19,011 nt of DNA from an uncultured Alphaproteobacteria bacterium (GCA_937900425.1 CALCDT010000380.1:1-19011), one strand, 5' to 3'. Numbered from the stretch's first letter, positions 7,599 to 15,154 are shown. Made by a program: numbers and translations. Notes: a model not told the origin generated them from the letters alone.

Positions 7599-7618
7599 GG
7601 AAAGACAAGGCAGCCTTG
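7599..7618 (-). terminator. Weak hairpin between ecm and the EamA gene
   Basis: On the minus strand CAAGG-CTG-CCTTG (7618-7606) is followed by the short pyrimidine tract TCTTTCC (7605-7599). It could attenuate ecm transcription before the transporter gene, but the stem is only five base pairs. Confidence 0.25.
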
Positions 7619-7664
7619 ATAGCCGCCGCGGACGGAAAAGGGAATCGGCGCCGGCGGCGGGCTG

Positions 7665-9644
7665 CTATGCCGCCGCCGCCATGCCGCCCACGATGCGCAC
7701 GACGTCGGCCATGATGTCGGTGAGCTGGAAGTCCTTGGGGGTGTAGACCGCGGCGACGCCGATGGCTTTGAGGGCGGCGGCGTCCTCGGGCGGGATGATG
7801 CCGCCGACGACGACGGGGACGTCGTCGAGGCCGCTCTCGCGCATGCCCTTCATCACCTCGCGCACGAGGGCGAGGTGGCTGCCGGAGAGGATGGAGAGGC
7901 CGACGACGTGGACGCCTTCTTCCAGCGCGGCGTTGACGATCTCGGCCGGTGTCAGGCGGATGCCCTCGTAGACCACCTCCATGCCGCAGTCGCGGGCGCG
8001 CACGGCGATCTGCTCGGCGCCGTTGGAGTGGCCGTCGAGGCCGGGCTTGCCGACGAGGAACTTGAGCCGGCGGCCGAGCTTCTCCGACACCGCCTCCACC
8101 GCGGCGCGCACCGCCTCGATCTCGCCGGCGGAGGCGGAGGCCGCGGCGCCGACGCCGGTTGGGGCGCGGTATTCGCCGAAGACCTCGCGCAGCGTGCGGC
8201 CCCATTCGCCGGTGGTGACGCCGGCTTTCGCCGCGGCGATCGAGGCGTCCATGATGTTGCGGCCCTCGGACGCGGCGGCGCGCAGTTCGGCGAGCGCCGC
8301 GGTGACGGCGTCGGCGTCACGGGCGGCACGCCAGGCGGCGATCTTCTCCACCGCCTCGGCCTCGACGTGCTCGGGCACCGTCAGGATGCCGCCGTCGGCC
8401 CCGGCGGCGAGCGGCGAGGGTTCGGTCTCGGTGAACCTGTTGACGCCGACGACGACCTGCTCGCCGCCCTCGATGGCGGCGAGGCGGCGGGTGTTGCTCT
8501 CCACCAGCGCCCGCTTCATGTAGCCGCTGTCGACGGCGGCGATCGCCCCGCCCATCGCCTCGATGCGGGCGAGTTCGGCGCGGGCCTCCTCTTTCAGCGC
8601 CTCGACCTTGGCGGTCATCACGACGGAGCCGTCGAAGATGTCCTCGTTTTCGAGGAGGTCGGTCTCGAAGGCCATGATCTGCTGCATCCTGAGCGACCAC
8701 TGCTGATCCCACGGCCGCGGCAGGCCGAGCGCCTCGTTCCAGGCGGGAAGCTGGACGGCGCGGGCGCGGGCGTTCTTCGACAGCACCACCGCCAGCATCT
8801 CGATCAGGATGCGGGTGACGTTGTTCTCCGGCTGCGGCTCGGTAAGGCCGAGCGAGTTGACCTGCACGCCGTAGCGGAAGCGCCGCATCTTCGGGTCGTC
8901 GACGCCGTAGCGCGTCTCCAGGATCTCGTCCCAGAGTTCGCTGAAGGCGCGCATCTTGGCGATCTCGGTGACGAAGCGCAGGCCGGCGTTGACGAAGAAG
9001 GAGATGCGGCCGACGGCGGCCGGGAATTCTTCCGGCGGAATGGCGCCCGAGGCCTTCATGCCGTCGAGGATGGTCATCGCGGTGGCGAGGGCGAAGGCCA
9101 GCTCCTGCACCGGCGTCGCCCCGGCCTCCTGCAGGTGGTAGGAGCAGACGTTCATCGGGTTCCACTTCGGCATTTCCCGATAGGTCCAGGCGATCATGTC
9201 GATCGTCAGCCGGATCGAGGGTGCCGGCGGGAAGACGTAGGTGCCGCGCGAGAGATATTCCTTGATGATGTCGTTCTGCGTGGTGCCGGCGAGGCTTGCC
9301 CGCGGCGCGCCCTGCTCGTCGGCGACGGCGACGTAGAGCGCCAGCAGCCAGGCCGCGGTGGCGTTGATCGTCATCGAGGTGTTCATGCGCTCGAGCGGGA
9401 TCTGATCGAACAGCGCCCGCATGTCGCCGAGATGGGCGACCGGCACGCCGACCTTGCCGACCTCGCCGCGCGCGAGGGCGTCGTCAGGGTCGTAGCCGGT
9501 TTGGGTCGGCAGGTCGAAGGCGACCGAGAGGCCGGTCTGGCCCTTGGCGAGGTTGGAGCGATAGAGCGAGTTAGACGCCGAGGCCGTGGAGTGGCCGGCG
9601 TAGGTGCGGATGATCCAGGGCTTGTCGCGTGTCGTCGTGCTCAT
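7665..9644 (-). CDS. ecm: Ethylmalonyl-CoA mutase (coenzyme B12-dependent)
   Basis: It converts (2R)-ethylmalonyl-CoA to (2S)-methylsuccinyl-CoA, a carbon-skeleton rearrangement in the ethylmalonyl-CoA pathway. The 659-residue protein joins an N-terminal acyl-CoA mutase barrel and a C-terminal cobalamin-binding domain. The N-terminus has KPWIIRTYAGHSTA and SVAFDLPTQTGYDPD, followed by the mutase blocks AGTTQNDIIKEYLSRGTY and QPENNVTRI. The B12 signature DGHSNG is at about 537-542 with the lower-ligand His539, followed by LSILSGSH and VVVGGIIP. Its length and single-chain form match Ecm (MeaA-type) and not the two-subunit or longer methylmalonyl-CoA mutases. The divergent ccr neighbour supplies the preceding reaction and supports the call. 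I chose the ATG at 9644 (GGGGAG five bases upstream) over one ten codons earlier. Main doubt: methylmalonyl-CoA mutase specificity, judged unlikely. Confidence 0.95.
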   Translation of the reverse strand: MSTTTRDKPWIIRTYAGHSTASASNSLYRSNLAKGQTGLSVAFDLPTQTGYDPDDALARGEVGKVGVPVAHLGDMRALFDQIPLERMNTSMTINATAAWLLALYVAVADEQGAPRASLAGTTQNDIIKEYLSRGTYVFPPAPSIRLTIDMIAWTYREMPKWNPMNVCSYHLQEAGATPVQELAFALATAMTILDGMKASGAIPPEEFPAAVGRISFFVNAGLRFVTEIAKMRAFSELWDEILETRYGVDDPKMRRFRYGVQVNSLGLTEPQPENNVTRILIEMLAVVLSKNARARAVQLPAWNEALGLPRPWDQQWSLRMQQIMAFETDLLENEDIFDGSVVMTAKVEALKEEARAELARIEAMGGAIAAVDSGYMKRALVESNTRRLAAIEGGEQVVVGVNRFTETEPSPLAAGADGGILTVPEHVEAEAVEKIAAWRAARDADAVTAALAELRAAASEGRNIMDASIAAAKAGVTTGEWGRTLREVFGEYRAPTGVGAAASASAGEIEAVRAAVEAVSEKLGRRLKFLVGKPGLDGHSNGAEQIAVRARDCGMEVVYEGIRLTPAEIVNAALEEGVHVVGLSILSGSHLALVREVMKGMRESGLDDVPVVVGGIIPPEDAAALKAIGVAAVYTPKDFQLTDIMADVVRIVGGMAAAA

Positions 9645-9966
9645 CGGAACTCCCCGCGCGGACCTCGGCGGCACGGATGATCCATGCTGCGCCGCGTCAG
9701 AAACTTCCCCTCAATATGCCGAGGCCGGCGGGCGAACAAAGCCCTTCGTTGGACCAGCAACAATTGGACGCACCTCCGCCGCCGACGGGTTTTACGGCGT
9801 TCCGCACAATCTTCCGCCGCCCGCACCGAAGTCGATCCGCCGTTGGGAGGATGCGACGTGTTGCCCACTACGCAACTGCGAAAAGCCGTGTGCATGCTTG
9901 AGGCGAACAGATCGGCGCGGCGCGAAGGCGTCCGCCGCGAGCGTCATTCCAGCGAGAGAAGAAGCC
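9645..9966. promoter_or_regulatory. Shared ecm/ccr divergent promoter region
   Basis: The 322 bases between the two divergent starts hold no convincing gene. Possible control elements are a GTTGC-N7-GCAAC inverted repeat (9860-9876; about 90 bases before the ccr start), a direct repeat of TTGGAC (9749-9754 and 9764-9769; one-and-a-half helical turns apart), and a gcatgc palindrome at 9892-9897. An in-frame open extension of ccr across this region has no resemblance to Ccr proteins. No reliable -35/-10 pair is visible by eye on either strand. Confidence 0.5.
9860..9876. promoter_or_regulatory. Candidate operator, GTTGC-N7-GCAAC
   Basis: Perfect 5-base inverted repeat with a 7-base centre (gttgcccactacgcaac) upstream of ccr. 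TTGC/GCAA half sites recall operators of regulators of short-chain acyl-CoA metabolism in alphaproteobacteria (the PccR type recognises TTTGCAAA), but the spacing differs, so this is only a candidate. Confidence 0.35.
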
Positions 9967-11244
9967 ATGAACGCCCTTGCCAAGCGACAGTCGGCGCCCG
10001 ACACCAAGGACCTCTACGACATCGGCGAGATCCCTCCGCTCGGCCACGTTCCGGAGAAGATGTGGGCCTGGTGCATCCGCAAGGAGCGCCACGGCCCGCC
10101 GGACACCGCCATGCAGCTCGAGGTCGTGCCGACCTGGCAGCTCGAAAGCGACGAGGTGCTGGTGCTGGTGATGGCGGCGGGCGTCAACTACAACGGCGTC
10201 TGGGCCTCGCTCGGCCAGCCGATCTCGCCCTTCGACGGCCACAAGCAGCCCTATCACATCGCCGGCTCCGACGCCTCGGGCATCGTCTGGGCGGTCGGCT
10301 CGCGGGTGACGCGCTGGAAGGTCGGCGACGAGGTCGTCGTCCACTGCAACCAGGACGCCGGCGACGACGAGGAGTGCAACGGCGGCGACCCGATGCTCTC
10401 GCCGACCCAGCGCATCTGGGGCTACGAGACCAACGACGGCTCCTTCGCCCAGTTCTGCCGGGTGCAGAGCCGGCAGCTGCTGCCGCGGCCGAGGCACCTG
10501 ACCTGGGAGGAATCGGCCTCCTACATGCTGACGCTGGCCACCGCCTACCGCATGCTGTTCGGCCACGCGCCGCACACGCTGAAGCCCGGCCAGAACGTTC
10601 TGGTATGGGGTGCTTCGGGCGGCCTCGGCGTCTTCGCGGTGCAGATCGCGGCGGCGGCCGGTGCCAACGCTATCGGCGTCATCTCCGACGAGAGCAAGCG
10701 CGACTACGTGCTCTCGCTCGGCGCCAAGGGCGTCATCAACCGCAAGGACTTCAAGTGCTGGGGCCAGCTGCCCAAGGTCGGCTCGCCCGAATACGACGCC
10801 TGGTTCGCCGAGGCGCGCAAGTTCGGCAAGGCGATCTGGGACGTCACCGGCAAGGGTGTGAACGTCGACATGGTGTTCGAGCACCCGGGCGAGGCGACCT
10901 TCCCGGTCTCCTCCTTCGTGGTCAAGCGCGGCGGCATGGTGGTGTTCTGCGCCGGCACCTCGGGCTTCAACATCACCTTCGACGCCCGCTACGTCTGGAT
11001 GCACCAGAAGCGCATCCAGGGCTCGCACTTCGCCCACCTGAAGCAGGCGAGCGAGGCCAACCGCTTCGTGCTCGACCGCCGGGTCGACCCCTGCATGTCC
11101 GAGGTGTTCGGCTGGGACCAGATCCCGCAGGCGCACATGAAGATGTGGAAGAACCAGCACGCCCCCGGCAACATGGCGGTGCTGGTCAACGCGCCGCGCA
11201 CCGGCCTGCGCACGCTGGAAGACGTGATCGAGGCGGGGGGCTGA
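9967..11244 (+). CDS. ccr: Crotonyl-CoA carboxylase/reductase
   Basis: The NADPH-dependent enzyme reduces crotonyl-CoA while adding CO2 to give (2S)-ethylmalonyl-CoA, the committed step of the ethylmalonyl-CoA pathway. The 425-residue length matches the Ccr family (about 430 residues in Rhodobacter). The family-typical N-terminus (DLYDIGEIPPLGHVPEKMWAW) is followed by GVNYNGVWASLGQPISPF (from residue 72), the insert NQDAGDDEECNGGDPMLSPTQRIWGYE, the nucleotide loop VWGASGGLGVFAVQIA, and a C-terminal QIPQAHMKMWKNQHAPGNM whose His fits the CO2-binding histidine known from Kitasatospora Ccr. The sequence is a zinc-free MDR protein, unlike the dehydrogenase at 3640-4623. The start at 9967 is set by the conserved N-terminus, with a weak GAGAAGAAG ribosome site. 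The gene is divergent from ecm, which uses the product after epimerisation; the epimerase gene is not in the window. A strong intrinsic terminator follows. Confidence 0.97.
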   Translation: MNALAKRQSAPDTKDLYDIGEIPPLGHVPEKMWAWCIRKERHGPPDTAMQLEVVPTWQLESDEVLVLVMAAGVNYNGVWASLGQPISPFDGHKQPYHIAGSDASGIVWAVGSRVTRWKVGDEVVVHCNQDAGDDEECNGGDPMLSPTQRIWGYETNDGSFAQFCRVQSRQLLPRPRHLTWEESASYMLTLATAYRMLFGHAPHTLKPGQNVLVWGASGGLGVFAVQIAAAAGANAIGVISDESKRDYVLSLGAKGVINRKDFKCWGQLPKVGSPEYDAWFAEARKFGKAIWDVTGKGVNVDMVFEHPGEATFPVSSFVVKRGGMVVFCAGTSGFNITFDARYVWMHQKRIQGSHFAHLKQASEANRFVLDRRVDPCMSEVFGWDQIPQAHMKMWKNQHAPGNMAVLVNAPRTGLRTLEDVIEAGG

Positions 11245-11280
11245 TCCGCGTCGTAACCGCCGCGACGGGTGAGAGATGCG

Positions 11281-11326
11281 GCAAGGGCCGCGGGAGATCA
11301 ACCGCTCTCCCGCGGCCCTTGCTTTT
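11281..11326 (+). terminator. Intrinsic terminator of ccr
   Basis: A perfect 16-bp stem pairs gcaagggccgcgggag (11281-11296) with ctcccgcggcccttgc (11307-11322), with a 10-base loop and a TTTT tract at 11323-11326. It lies 37 bases past the ccr stop. Its loop and right arm overlap the last codons of the convergent DUF2254 gene. There is no T-run on the minus strand, so it should act mainly in the ccr direction. Confidence 0.88.
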
Positions 11327-12641
11327 CCTCCGCGGCCGGCGTCTTGCCCGATGACGCGTGCGGTCCCGCCGCCGCCATCGTCAGCGGTGAAAGCCTGTCC
11401 TCGACCTCCTGGAACACCGCTTCCAGCACCTGAAGGTCGCCGTCGTAATCGAGCGCCTTGCGGCTGCGCGCGAGCGCATCGCGGGCGTGGGCGAGGGCGA
11501 GGCCGGCGTGGAGGCCGTCGCCGGCCTCGCCGAGGATCATCGCCATCTTCTGGAAGCGGATCGCGACCTCGAGCGTGCCGGCGCCGTCGCGCGCGATCGG
11601 GCGGAGCAGATCCTCGAAGAGATCCCGGGCCGCGAGGTCCCCGGCGAAGACGTTGCCGAAGCGGACCGTTCGCGGGGCGTCGCGGCGCCGGTCGATCCAG
11701 CCCCCCAGCAGCCGCGTTCCCGCGGTGAGCGCCGCGATCGCCGTGCCCGGATCGTTGATGCCCGGCGACAGCGCCCGCGAGGCGACCTCGGCGAGGGTGA
11801 TCAGGCCGAAGCGCGGATCGTGCGCGAAATCGCGGCCCCTATCGATGGTCAGGGCGCCGGCCATCGCGGCGGCCGTCCCGGGGGGAAGGTCGCGGGAGCT
11901 GCGGGCGAAGGGGCGGCGCGGGGCGAGATAGCTGCCCGGAGCGACGATCAGAAGAAGGTCGCAGCCGGCCTCGCGTGCCAGCGTGTCGAGCCGGGCGACG
12001 TCGACGTGCTGGACGTACCCCTCGCTGCCCGCGTGAAGCGGAAAATCCGCCGGTGCGCACCATTCGGCCGGCGGCCGGGCCGCAAATCCCGGGGCGTCGA
12101 TCCAGCTGTCGAAGGCCCGCCCGGCGGCCCCCTCGATCCGCGCCGTGGTCGCGTCGACGCGAACCAGTGCCGAGATGTGGTCCATCCAGCGCAGGAAGAC
12201 GACGACGATGCCGGCCATCACCGCGACGGTGACGCAGAAGAGGGCGAAGCTCTCCTTGGAGCCGAAGAATTCGAGGTAGTAGGCGGTGAGCCCGGTGACT
12301 GCGTAGATGAACGAGCCGAGAAACAGCGAGATGGCGTTCTGGGCGGTGCGGTCCTCGGTGACGAGCGGGGTCGCGCGGGGCGTCGCATTGGTCGTCGCCG
12401 CGGAGAAGCCGGAGACCATGGTCGTCAGCGAAAAGGTGGTGACCGGGAGCATGCTGCCGGCGAGCAGCGACAGCATCGCCGTGGTGGCCCCCTTGGCGAT
12501 CTCGACGCGCAGCGCCGTCTCGAAGATCAGGTCGATCTCGTAGGCGAGACCGACGACGACGACCGAGGCGACGGCGAAGGCGGCCGCCCGCAGCCAGAGG
12601 CGGCGCAGCAGACGGGCGAGGAGGAAGGAGAAGTTGGTCAG
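11298..12641 (-). CDS. DUF2254 family membrane protein, probable non-standard CTG start
   Basis: An inner-membrane protein of unknown function, about 447 residues from the proposed start. Four hydrophobic segments occupy the N-terminal third (AAAFAVASVVVVGLAYEI; LLAGSMLPVTTFSLTTMVSGFSAA; AISLFLGSFIYAVTGLTAYYL; FALFCVTVAVMAGIVVVFL), followed by a soluble domain with RGRDFAHDPRFGLITLAEVASRALSPGINDPGTA, a block typical of DUF2254. The first ATG in frame (12476) would delete the first membrane segment, yet the frame stays open upstream to a stop near 12690 and encodes family-like sequence (LLARLLRRLWLRAAAF). No ATG, GTG or TTG occurs there. A CTG at 12641 has GGAG eight bases upstream and is my preferred start. 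The C-terminal codons are shared with the ccr terminator. It follows the Nudix pair in the same direction after 134 bases. Confidence 0.75.
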   Translation of the reverse strand: MTNFSFLLARLLRRLWLRAAAFAVASVVVVGLAYEIDLIFETALRVEIAKGATTAMLSLLAGSMLPVTTFSLTTMVSGFSAATTNATPRATPLVTEDRTAQNAISLFLGSFIYAVTGLTAYYLEFFGSKESFALFCVTVAVMAGIVVVFLRWMDHISALVRVDATTARIEGAAGRAFDSWIDAPGFAARPPAEWCAPADFPLHAGSEGYVQHVDVARLDTLAREAGCDLLLIVAPGSYLAPRRPFARSSRDLPPGTAAAMAGALTIDRGRDFAHDPRFGLITLAEVASRALSPGINDPGTAIAALTAGTRLLGGWIDRRRDAPRTVRFGNVFAGDLAARDLFEDLLRPIARDGAGTLEVAIRFQKMAMILGEAGDGLHAGLALAHARDALARSRKALDYDGDLQVLEAVFQEVEDRLSPLTMAAAGPHASSGKTPAAEEKQGPRESG

Positions 12642-12775
12642 GGCCGTTGCTCCGGAGCGGGTGGCGGCGCCGCGGTCTGGATCCGATACCGATCAACCGC
12701 CCTCTGGCCGGGATTGTTCACGACGAGCGAGAACGCCGCCGGACGAGGGCCGCTGCGATCGTCATGGTCCGGAAT

Positions 12776-13366
12776 TCACACCGCGACCGTGGCGGGACCG
12801 GCGGCGAAGGCGGCGAAGGCTTCCGCCACCCGGGCGTAGGTCGGCCGGCGGTGGTGCGGGCCGATCGCCGGCATGTCGGCGAGCGGACGCCAGGCCCATT
12901 CGGAAAACTCGGCGGGCTCGTGGGTGTGCTCGGCGGCGACGGTGATCTCCGCCTCGGAACCGGTGAAGCGGAAGGCGGCCCAGCGCTGGCGCTGGCCGCG
13001 GAAGGGGTGGAGCTTGTGGCTTCGCGCCGCCCGGGCCGGGAAGTCGTAGGCCCACCAGTCGCCGGTGACGGCGAGAAGCTCGGCGGAGACGACGCCGGTC
13101 TCCTCGTAGAGTTCGCGCCGGGCCGCCGTCTCGACGTCCTCGCCCGGATCGATGCCGCCCTGGGGCAGCATCCAGTCGGCGCCGTCGACCACGATCTCCG
13201 GGTCGGGCCAGCCGTGGGGATTGGGGAAGGCACGGCCGGCGAAGACGAGGCCGCGGCCGTCGATGAGGCAGATGCCGACGTTCGGCCGGTAGGGCAGGTC
13301 CGTCGCCAGCGGTTCGCGCTCGCCGGGCGCCGGCGGCACCTTCGAGGCCGGTGGGCGCGGGCTCAC
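12776..13366 (-). CDS. Second Nudix hydrolase, RppH-like paralog
   Basis: A probable pyrophosphohydrolase of 196 residues, related to the RppH encoded immediately upstream. The Nudix box is intact (G70-x5-E76-x7-REL-x-EE-x-GV, ending at residue 92), and the RppH-like opening LPYRPNVGI (24-32) and WMLPQGGIDPGE (65-76) are present. An N-terminal extension of about 20 proline-rich residues and a different central loop (HGWPDPEIVVDGAD) set it apart from the first copy. It begins with GTG, whose last two bases form part of the upstream TGA stop (four-base GTGA overlap), indicating translational coupling. The open frame continues far upstream, but that stretch overlaps the first Nudix gene out of frame and is not protein-like. 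It may act on 5'-triphosphate RNA ends or on dinucleoside polyphosphates such as Ap4A; I cannot tell which. Confidence 0.85.
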   Translation of the reverse strand: MSPRPPASKVPPAPGEREPLATDLPYRPNVGICLIDGRGLVFAGRAFPNPHGWPDPEIVVDGADWMLPQGGIDPGEDVETAARRELYEETGVVSAELLAVTGDWWAYDFPARAARSHKLHPFRGQRQRWAAFRFTGSEAEITVAAEHTHEPAEFSEWAWRPLADMPAIGPHHRRPTYARVAEAFAAFAAGPATVAV

Positions 13367-13890
13367 GCGGGAACCGCGAGATGGCGGAAGGCGGCGACGA
13401 CTTCCTCGTAGACCGGGCGCTTGAACGGGATGATCAGCCGCGGCAGCGCCTCGATCTCCTCCCAGCGCCAGTCGCGGAACTCCGGCCGGTGGCCGCCGCC
13501 GCCGGGCCGGCGGATGTCGATCTCCTTGTCCTTGCCGGTGAAGCGGAAGGCGAACCACTTCTGGGTCTGGCCGCGGTAGCGCCCGCGCCAGGCCTTGCCG
13601 GTTTCGATCGGCAGGTCGTAGGACAGCCAGTCCGGCGCCTCGGCGACGAGGGTGACGGAGCGGACGTTGGTTTCCTCGTAGAGCTCGCGCCGGGCCGCCT
13701 CGATCGGCGTCTCGCCCGGGTCGATGCCGCCCTGGGGCATCTGCCAGCTGTAGTCGGCGGGGTCGGCGCGGCGGTCGGCGAGCAGCTTCTGGGCGCCTTC
13801 GGTGCGGCGCTGGCCGATCCACACCTTGCCGGCGCCGTTGAGGAGGAGAATGCCGACGCAGGGCCGATAGGGCAGGTCGAGAGCGGTCAT
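13363..13890 (-). CDS. rppH: RNA pyrophosphohydrolase (Nudix, IalA/RppH type)
   Basis: It removes pyrophosphate from the 5' triphosphate end of mRNA and so triggers decay by RNase E; members also hydrolyse diadenosine polyphosphates. The protein has 175 residues, the usual RppH size. It opens LPYRPCVGILLLN, has WQMPQGGIDPGE at 49-60, and carries the Nudix box G54-x5-E60-x7-REL-x-EE at 54-73. The penultimate conserved Gly of the box is Asn75 (EETNV). The C-terminal QKWFAFRFTG and FRDWRW, then PRLIIPFKRPVYEEVV, are typical of RppH. A GGAAG ribosome site lies five bases before the ATG. Its neighbours ctpA and the deacetylase match the rhizobial order, and the homologous Bartonella IalA (an invasion-associated Nudix hydrolase) is also next to ctpA. 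It is followed by an overlapping Nudix paralog. Confidence 0.93.
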   Translation of the reverse strand: MTALDLPYRPCVGILLLNGAGKVWIGQRRTEGAQKLLADRRADPADYSWQMPQGGIDPGETPIEAARRELYEETNVRSVTLVAEAPDWLSYDLPIETGKAWRGRYRGQTQKWFAFRFTGKDKEIDIRRPGGGGHRPEFRDWRWEEIEALPRLIIPFKRPVYEEVVAAFRHLAVPA

Positions 13891-14008
13891 CTGGTCTTCC
13901 GGTTGCGCCGGTCCGCCGGGCCCGGCCCGAACGGGCGGAACGCAGGAGGCCGGCCGGCGTGATGTCGGGCGCGGGCGGGAAGCCGCGTCGGCCGCTCCCG
14001 CGGCGCCG

Positions 14009-15154
14009 TCATTTCAGCGCCGCACTGATCGGCACCAGCGTGATTCCCCTGTTCTCCAAATTCTTGCTCCATTCGCCGATCCGCTTCAAGGAAACCGGCA
14101 GCGCGGAGGCGTATCCGACGGCGATGCCACGGGTGCGGGCGATCTGTTCGAGCTGGGCCAGCCTCGTGCCGATGCTGGCGTCGTCCGGATCGGCGTCGAC
14201 GATGAGGTCGGCCCGGGCGAAGGGCGTGCCCGTCGTGCCGGCGACGGTGCCGGTGCGGCTGCGCGAGGAGGAGGCGTCGTCGAAGTAGAGCAGGCCGCGC
14301 CGCGTCAGTTCGTCGAGGAACACCCTCAGCGCCTCGACGTCGGTCGTGTAACGGGCGCCCATGTAGTTCATGACACCGACGTAGGTGGTCAGGCGCGCCA
14401 TCAGCCAGTTCAGCCGCTCGAGGTTCTTCTCGCGGCCGTTCGAGGTCAGCAGCGTGTGCGGGCCGGGGTCGTTGTCGGGAAAATCATAGGGCTCCATCGG
14501 GATCTGGAGCAGCAGTTCGTGGCCGTCCTGCCGGGCCCGGCGCTGCCAGAGGTCGAGGCCGTTGCCATAGGGGGCGAAGGCGAGGGTGATCTCGGGCGGC
14601 AGCACGCGCAGCGCCTCCTGGGTGCCCGACTGGCTGAGCCCGAGGCCGCCGACGACGATGGCGATTTTCGGCGCGGCGCCGACGATGGCCGGCACCGGGC
14701 GGGCATAGGCGTCGAGCGGACGGGTGCCGTCGGCGGCGATCTTCGGCAGGATGCCGGCGGCGGTCTCCTCGGAAAGCTCGGGCAGGGCCTGGACCGGCAT
14801 CGCCGCGGCGGAGGCCGGACGCTCCGCCGCGGTCTCCGGCAGGGCGCCCGGTCGGGCGATGTCGTCGATGTCGTCGATGTCGTCGTCGGCCGGAGCCTGC
14901 GGCGGCTCGATCAACTCGCCGGCGCCGGACTTGACGCCGACCACGGCGATCCGGTCGCCGTCCGGCGAGAGGCTCTCGCGATCGATGCGGGCGACGGCGG
15001 CGGGCTGGCCGCCGAGCGGATCGTCGACGGCGATGATCCAGCCGGCCGCGGCGAGCACCATCAGCGCCGTCAGCGACAGCACGATCGTGACGATCGGGAT
15101 CCGGCGCCGGGACTTCGGCAGCTTGAGGCCGAGGGGGGCTGAGAGGTCGTTCAT
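14009..15154 (-). CDS. Divergent polysaccharide deacetylase family protein (membrane-anchored)
   Basis: A protein of 381 residues with a short cytoplasmic N-terminus, a single membrane anchor (about residues 18-44, IPIVTIVLSLTALMVLAAAGWII), a low-complexity acidic linker (DDDIDDIDDI, about 90-100), and a C-terminal domain from about residue 160. That domain fits the divergent polysaccharide deacetylase family (YibQ-like): LPPEITLAFAPYGNGLDLW, GHELLLQIPMEPYDFPDNDPGPHTLL, GVMNYMGARYTTD and GLLYFDD. The usual first metal-site motif DDxG is replaced by Gly169-Gly170 (VVGGLG), so activity as a deacetylase is uncertain. It probably faces the periplasm and acts on or near peptidoglycan. The ATG at 15154 has GGAG four bases upstream; an in-frame GTG four codons earlier is less likely. 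It lies downstream of ctpA past a hairpin and upstream of rppH by 118 bases. Confidence 0.9.
   Translation of the reverse strand: MNDLSAPLGLKLPKSRRRIPIVTIVLSLTALMVLAAAGWIIAVDDPLGGQPAAVARIDRESLSPDGDRIAVVGVKSGAGELIEPPQAPADDDIDDIDDIARPGALPETAAERPASAAAMPVQALPELSEETAAGILPKIAADGTRPLDAYARPVPAIVGAAPKIAIVVGGLGLSQSGTQEALRVLPPEITLAFAPYGNGLDLWQRRARQDGHELLLQIPMEPYDFPDNDPGPHTLLTSNGREKNLERLNWLMARLTTYVGVMNYMGARYTTDVEALRVFLDELTRRGLLYFDDASSSRSRTGTVAGTTGTPFARADLIVDADPDDASIGTRLAQLEQIARTRGIAVGYASALPVSLKRIGEWSKNLENRGITLVPISAALK
14858..14884. repeat. Three tandem copies of a 9-bp unit within the deacetylase gene
   Basis: The unit gatgtcgtc occurs three times in perfect tandem and encodes the Asp/Ile-rich linker (DDI repeats) after the membrane anchor. 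Copy-number change would stay in frame and only vary linker length. Confidence 0.9.

Noticed and set aside
7875..9680. Plus-strand frame of about 600 codons opposite ecm
   Set aside because: Antisense shadow of the mutase; it shows no protein family features.
9604..9966. Upstream in-frame extension of ccr
   Set aside because: Ccr proteins begin near MNALAKRQ; the extension crosses the shared promoter and has no family resemblance.
12642..12775. Tiny frame MTIAAALVRRRSRSS between the second Nudix gene and DUF2254
   Set aside because: Fifteen codons, no ribosome site and no recognisable product.
13367..13822. Upstream extension of the second Nudix frame
   Set aside because: It lies out of frame across the rppH coding sequence and reads as arginine/proline-rich shadow; the GTG at 13366 overlapping the rppH stop is the natural start.
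13972..14008. gccgcg/cgcggc hairpin between rppH and the deacetylase gene
   Set aside because: In such GC-rich DNA short GC stems arise by chance, and no T-run follows.
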